A stretch of DNA of 64,000 bases from Thermohalobaculum sp039816045 (GTDB taxonomy: Bacteria; Pseudomonadota; Alphaproteobacteria; Rhodobacterales; Rhodobacteraceae): positions 1 to 64,000 of the forward strand of contig JBCBYB010000011.1 in NCBI GenBank assembly GCA_039816045.1. Direction: 5' to 3'. Position 1 is the stretch's first letter. Each line of letters opens with the position of its first letter. The translations under genes were made by a program, and so were the position numbers. Below are positions 61,501 to 64,000 of the stretch, piece by piece. Under the pieces are notes generated by a model. That model did not search any database. It was not told the origin of the DNA and was given only the letters and a program-made list of their open reading frames with translations.

Positions 61501-62316
61501 CTCCCCGGCGGTCAGCGCGAAATAGCCCACCTCCTCGGTGGTGTGACGCACCTCGTCATTGGCGGACTGCTCCTCCTCGATGAAAACCGTGGCGCCCTCG
61601 GCATCGACGTCAACACCGCGGACGGTCGCCGTGTCCCCGCCATCGGTGGTCTGCATCTGCGCGAGGAACACCACGTCCCCGCCGACGGTCGCGCCGAAAT
61701 CGATCTCGTGGTCGTGGTGCTTGACCGTGTCGCCAGTGCTGCCCACCACCGCGTCCGTTCCACCTTGGATTGCGATGATGGAAACGATCTCGTCGTCATG
61801 CGCGCGGTCGGCCTCCTCGCCCTGGAGCTTCAGCCGGAAGCCGTCCGACGTCACATCGTCGATCCGGGTCGTGACCGCGGCATTGTCGTTTGTCGTGACG
61901 GTCTGCGCGAGCACGATGGGCGTGTTGTCGAAAGTGCGGTCGAACTCGAAGCTCTGAAAATTGTCCGTGGCGATAAAGTTTTCCGCGACGATCACGGTGC
62001 CGTCGGCCATGGTGTGGATGCCCTCAGCCACCGCCAGCCACGAGACCGACTCGACCGTGTGCGAACCGTCCAGGTAATCCCATTCGTCGAGCTGGAATTC
62101 GAAGCCCGTGCTGGTCACACGATCCGCGCGGACGGTAACCGGCTGGCTGCCCGCCAGCGTGTTGACCATCAGCACAACGACCGCGTTCTCGATGCTCAGC
62201 AGGTTGCCCGCGGCGTCCGTCCCGAAGCTGATGCTGTGCCATTGCGCGGCGTTGTCCTGGCCCACCTCGACCACGCCTGCGCGTCCAATAACTTGTCCCG
62301 AACCGTCGGTTGTCAT
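55510..62316 (-). CDS. Giant secreted/surface protein with SdrD-type B repeats and VWA-like domain
   Basis: 2,268 residues from ATG 62316 behind GGGGAGAG; no signal peptide, so type I secretion is likely. Residues 1-275 hold about three H-type-lectin-like units (IVLAQTVTTNDNAAVTTRIDD). Residues 305-960 are two copies of a cadherin-like plus jelly-roll-like module (QVIDFEQF and QTIDFDAL start the second parts). Residues 970-1700 carry six SdrD B repeats, such as IGDRVWLDTDGDGVQDAGE, with DxDGDG calcium loops. A VWA-like domain at about 1715-1870 has DVSSA where DxSxS is expected. The last 400 residues are unique, with no RTX nonapeptides. Likely a calcium-dependent adhesin or matrix protein. 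Confidence 0.85.
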   Translation of the reverse strand: MTTDGSGQVIGRAGVVEVGQDNAAQWHSISFGTDAAGNLLSIENAVVVLMVNTLAGSQPVTVRADRVTSTGFEFQLDEWDYLDGSHTVESVSWLAVAEGIHTMADGTVIVAENFIATDNFQSFEFDRTFDNTPIVLAQTVTTNDNAAVTTRIDDVTSDGFRLKLQGEEADRAHDDEIVSIIAIQGGTDAVVGSTGDTVKHHDHEIDFGATVGGDVVFLAQMQTTDGGDTATVRGVDVDAEGATVFIEEEQSANDEVRHTTEEVGYFALTAGELLASVTEQLSTAAPAAEDGTAGVAALNLGPTAEDNAYQILEDGAVAGNVLTDADPLTGRVDSDPEGDAITVTGITANGQTFLPGQSFQISLTGADGLAITGTATVDAAGNLSFVPDAGAAETLVGGDQVSGSFDYTISSGDGAAQQVIDFEQFSGGTFLDGVDLPGIASITATRRQDLGDADAENAARLYDSRLPGRDNDLQAGVDGVLSNVLIIQEDNDSNTDPDDNAQGGTMRVEFTGPTTVYSVDMIDTEERNGTAPVWVFEMADGTEMRISALVTGDTEALTQVFGGSTGLQNVTAMTLEIIGSAAIDNLVISAADTSTATVTLTVDGLGIDTPPIVIDPQNDSYGILESEDLTAANVVEGDLLARVIEAADGPLSFSGGLADSIDPATMSVVGYTVLEDADGDGYVATLDGPPVVGQAVTVTLSNGTDTYTGVLTLNADGTLSFETTDFEALDAGETVSFSLSYSVTDGAPPAAAASLGAQTIDFDALLNGPAIDGGGVLLSDQFAVEGLSMIRAWRDGENPDAAGFENRAMLFNSDPSYTTGGDGDLNVGQGAVVIISEDLDQTDPDDEAHGGTIEFIFDGPKTVESILLVDTEEPAPVVTLEYADGTTTVLRGPTTTDGGTALLSFADAFTDGSLISADGTPSTEGVVKMTITLEGSGAVDSLVFSGALPPILVDATATITVVGEADAAPTGTISGIAFDDTDGDGQRDGDEPLKTGVTVTLIDDTGAVVETTTTDDMGAYSFTELTDGTYTVSFGETDPETEEFTLQDQGDDATDSDVDADGQATVTVTMGSDETVDAGYTSGAIGDFVFFDLDGDGLQGPEDVAADGITVELFRFDGADFVSTGRTAVTGADGLYGFDDLVSGTYRILVDQDDFAFTTQGAGTAPDDSDVDATGLSRDIVLGVGESRTDIDAGLLGGTISGSVFEDFTGEVGKFDETDATIGAVTVELFSAADPSTPIATTTTDAEGAYLFTGLVADTYEVRVSNPLAGTEFTLQDVGEDAFDGIDSDVDQEGRVTVTLAAGETKDVDAGITQSSIGDFVFVDENGNGLRDLRADGTLEEGLGGVAIDLYQLVDGIETLVASTVTSSGGIDTPAGFYTFDGLTAGDYRVQVAAQTGYTFSPADQTDTNPGTVDEEIDSDVDATGSASVSLALGEVNPNVDVGLIPDDPLTGVIGDRVWLDTDGDGVQDAGEAGLNGVLVALYSLDAGGRTLVGTATTASNGAEDGLYSFGGLAFGTYELEFTAPTGYGFTQGNAAAATDETDSDVPLAAVSGQTGVVTAITLDRGEVDLTQDAGLVRLTESSIGDRVWFDTDRDGVQDAGEQGAAGVAVELLAQDLSGAFVATGMTTVTDADGLYGFDGLTDGTYRIQVISQPGFDFTLGGQGTDTALDSDVDATGLSGDIVLGIGEDRTDIDAGLVSDQIQISGEVIGQTLETQAIAVIIDVSSAATNTEGFGTADNNGSGAIGTEVDAALESLADLAVQLTNEGRGDQEIVVFTNSRDTGDPSRNRVVDEDTTGAPLTAAAIAAAAASDLGASGLFADVFDVGGGFSDTISIGEALSDAADYLAGAGKDTNQTILMTASTGYSETLNNNVPEFGDNTGDKVVEGRLGIVSQPGPQLGSQEGAITPGLFAFQVSGDVDNIVEIGGRQVGVKIEGAFFHRDPVDLSAVLDGAAAPGQTLEIGTILADGTGTVVDADTGAVVFPTVDFNQLVFNQRAVGVTFFDQQSGIIEINTPDFGTEIFVLNNALSTAEIQAIVGSLPYNTVDPSLIYEPGDGSDPATAFLFDPTDYASLTTATIDPADLSAGAPPITDVLLPGEGGHDQFEIDGTKTDLDIVFIDSLDNNQDILIIDSNLFFEKGAILDELQPDGVQVFDMAPFGLRDLIADGDPGVVDAGPILDFTIRAVDAVGTPMEDLIDITDPAVSVGSEGLTLAPVSLDVPAGAAGLEAVIGVDRDGSGVIDQPDETVIQSFDLTSGSVQFQFTEDLIS

Positions 62317-62811
62317 CCAAACTCTCCCCAGTCGACCGACCGGATGGCTGCAGCCCATCGCGGCCGGAAAATCCCCAAAGCGGTTGTGGCGGTTCCCGAC
62401 GCACGCCCCTCTCGCATGCATCCGGCCACCGACCGCACGACACCCATTCGCCTTGGCGCCTCGCCCCCGACGGCTCGTTCGGAGCCGGATCAGGAGGCAC
62501 CGCGCCGCGGCCCCCACAAGGTTGAGAAGGATCGGTTCCGAACTCGCACATCACGCGCCGCCCGTTCCGGACACCGGCGCTTCGACGCGGTCAGGGGACC
62601 GCGCGACCGACCCACTCGCACCACACGCTGAGGAGCAAAGCACCGATTCCTTTACAACCTGTAGTGATTGCCCCGAGATCGGTCAGAAAGAGTCCCGCTC
62701 CGGGACAGAAACCCCCTGAGCGCGGCGCTTTGTGCGGTTGCCTCGCCGAGGTTGCGCTGAAACTGTGCCGCGCAGTGAGATGGCCTATCAAAGAGATCCA
62801 GGGAGGGACCC
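62317..62811. other. Divergent intergenic region, 495 bases, between giant gene and acs
   Basis: No gene is supported here. Small frames exist on both strands but have no family motifs. A short hairpin GTCCCG-CTC-CGGGAC lies at 62692-62706, upstream of acs, without a T-run. The length suggests regulatory DNA for two divergent promoters, but I cannot assign -35/-10 pairs. Confidence 0.5.

Positions 62812-64000
<1,189 letters not shown>

Overview
The window is about 64 kb of GC-rich, densely coding DNA. It carries a complete tad (Flp pilus) locus, TRAP and ABC uptake systems, an adhC/fghA formaldehyde-oxidation pair, preT/preA pyrimidine reduction genes and the ligase-associated exonuclease/ATP-dependent ligase pair. 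That combination and the codon bias point to an alphaproteobacterium of the Rhodobacterales (Roseobacter/Rhodobacter type). I see no rRNA, tRNA, CRISPR, phage or IS genes, so it reads as chromosome rather than a mobile island.

Layout. 1-3.9 kb (+): end of a glutathione-dependent formaldehyde dehydrogenase, small accessory genes, S-formylglutathione hydrolase and a TauE/SafE permease. 3.9-15.5 kb (-): one long nucleoside module. It runs BMP-type binding protein, two paralogous membrane proteins around a VOC protein, ABC ATPase, two permeases, cytidine deaminase, then preT and, five small genes later, preA. Genes from 14.48 to 8.65 kb overlap by 1-4 bases, which implies translational coupling. 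The module would import a nucleoside, deaminate cytidine and start reductive uracil/thymine breakdown. 15.6-20 kb (-): a LAS-type peptidase, an isopenicillin-N-synthase-like oxygenase, a broken exported-protein gene, and an overlapping nucleoside hydrolase / sugar kinase / TrpF-like operon. 20.2-24.3 kb: EamA exporter, OmpA/BON envelope protein with a coiled-coil partner, and a GDPD phosphodiesterase.

24.3-37.3 kb: the tad locus, read right to left from flp through cpaB, cpaC, an OmpA lipoprotein, one TadE-like gene, cpaE, cpaF, tadB, tadC, two TPR lipoproteins and the prepilin peptidase. A lytic transglycosylase diverges from flp. 37.3-46.2 kb: aroQ, a TRAP transporter with a DadA-like oxidase and a divergent Asp/Glu-racemase-family gene (probably organic-acid or D-amino-acid use), an FAH-family hydrolase, rpe and a large membrane protein. 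46.2-49.3 kb (-): ATP-dependent DNA ligase, GNAT acetyltransferase and metallo-beta-lactamase exonuclease. 49.5-54.8 kb (+): a peptide ABC operon with a terminator between the binding-protein and permease genes. 54.8-64 kb: LysE exporter, a 2,268-residue surface/secreted protein, and the start of acs.

The features most worth a second look are: two copies of an intergenic hairpin whose 15-nt loop is an ideal G-quadruplex motif; a decayed duplicate of the 5' end of preA between preT and preA; an array of ATATCGC heptamers upstream of preT; paired membrane-anchored proteins with a weak restriction-endonuclease-like domain coupled to the nucleoside transporter; and the giant protein with six SdrD-type B repeats and a VWA-like domain whose metal site looks eroded. 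All functional calls come from reading motifs by eye; no database search was run.
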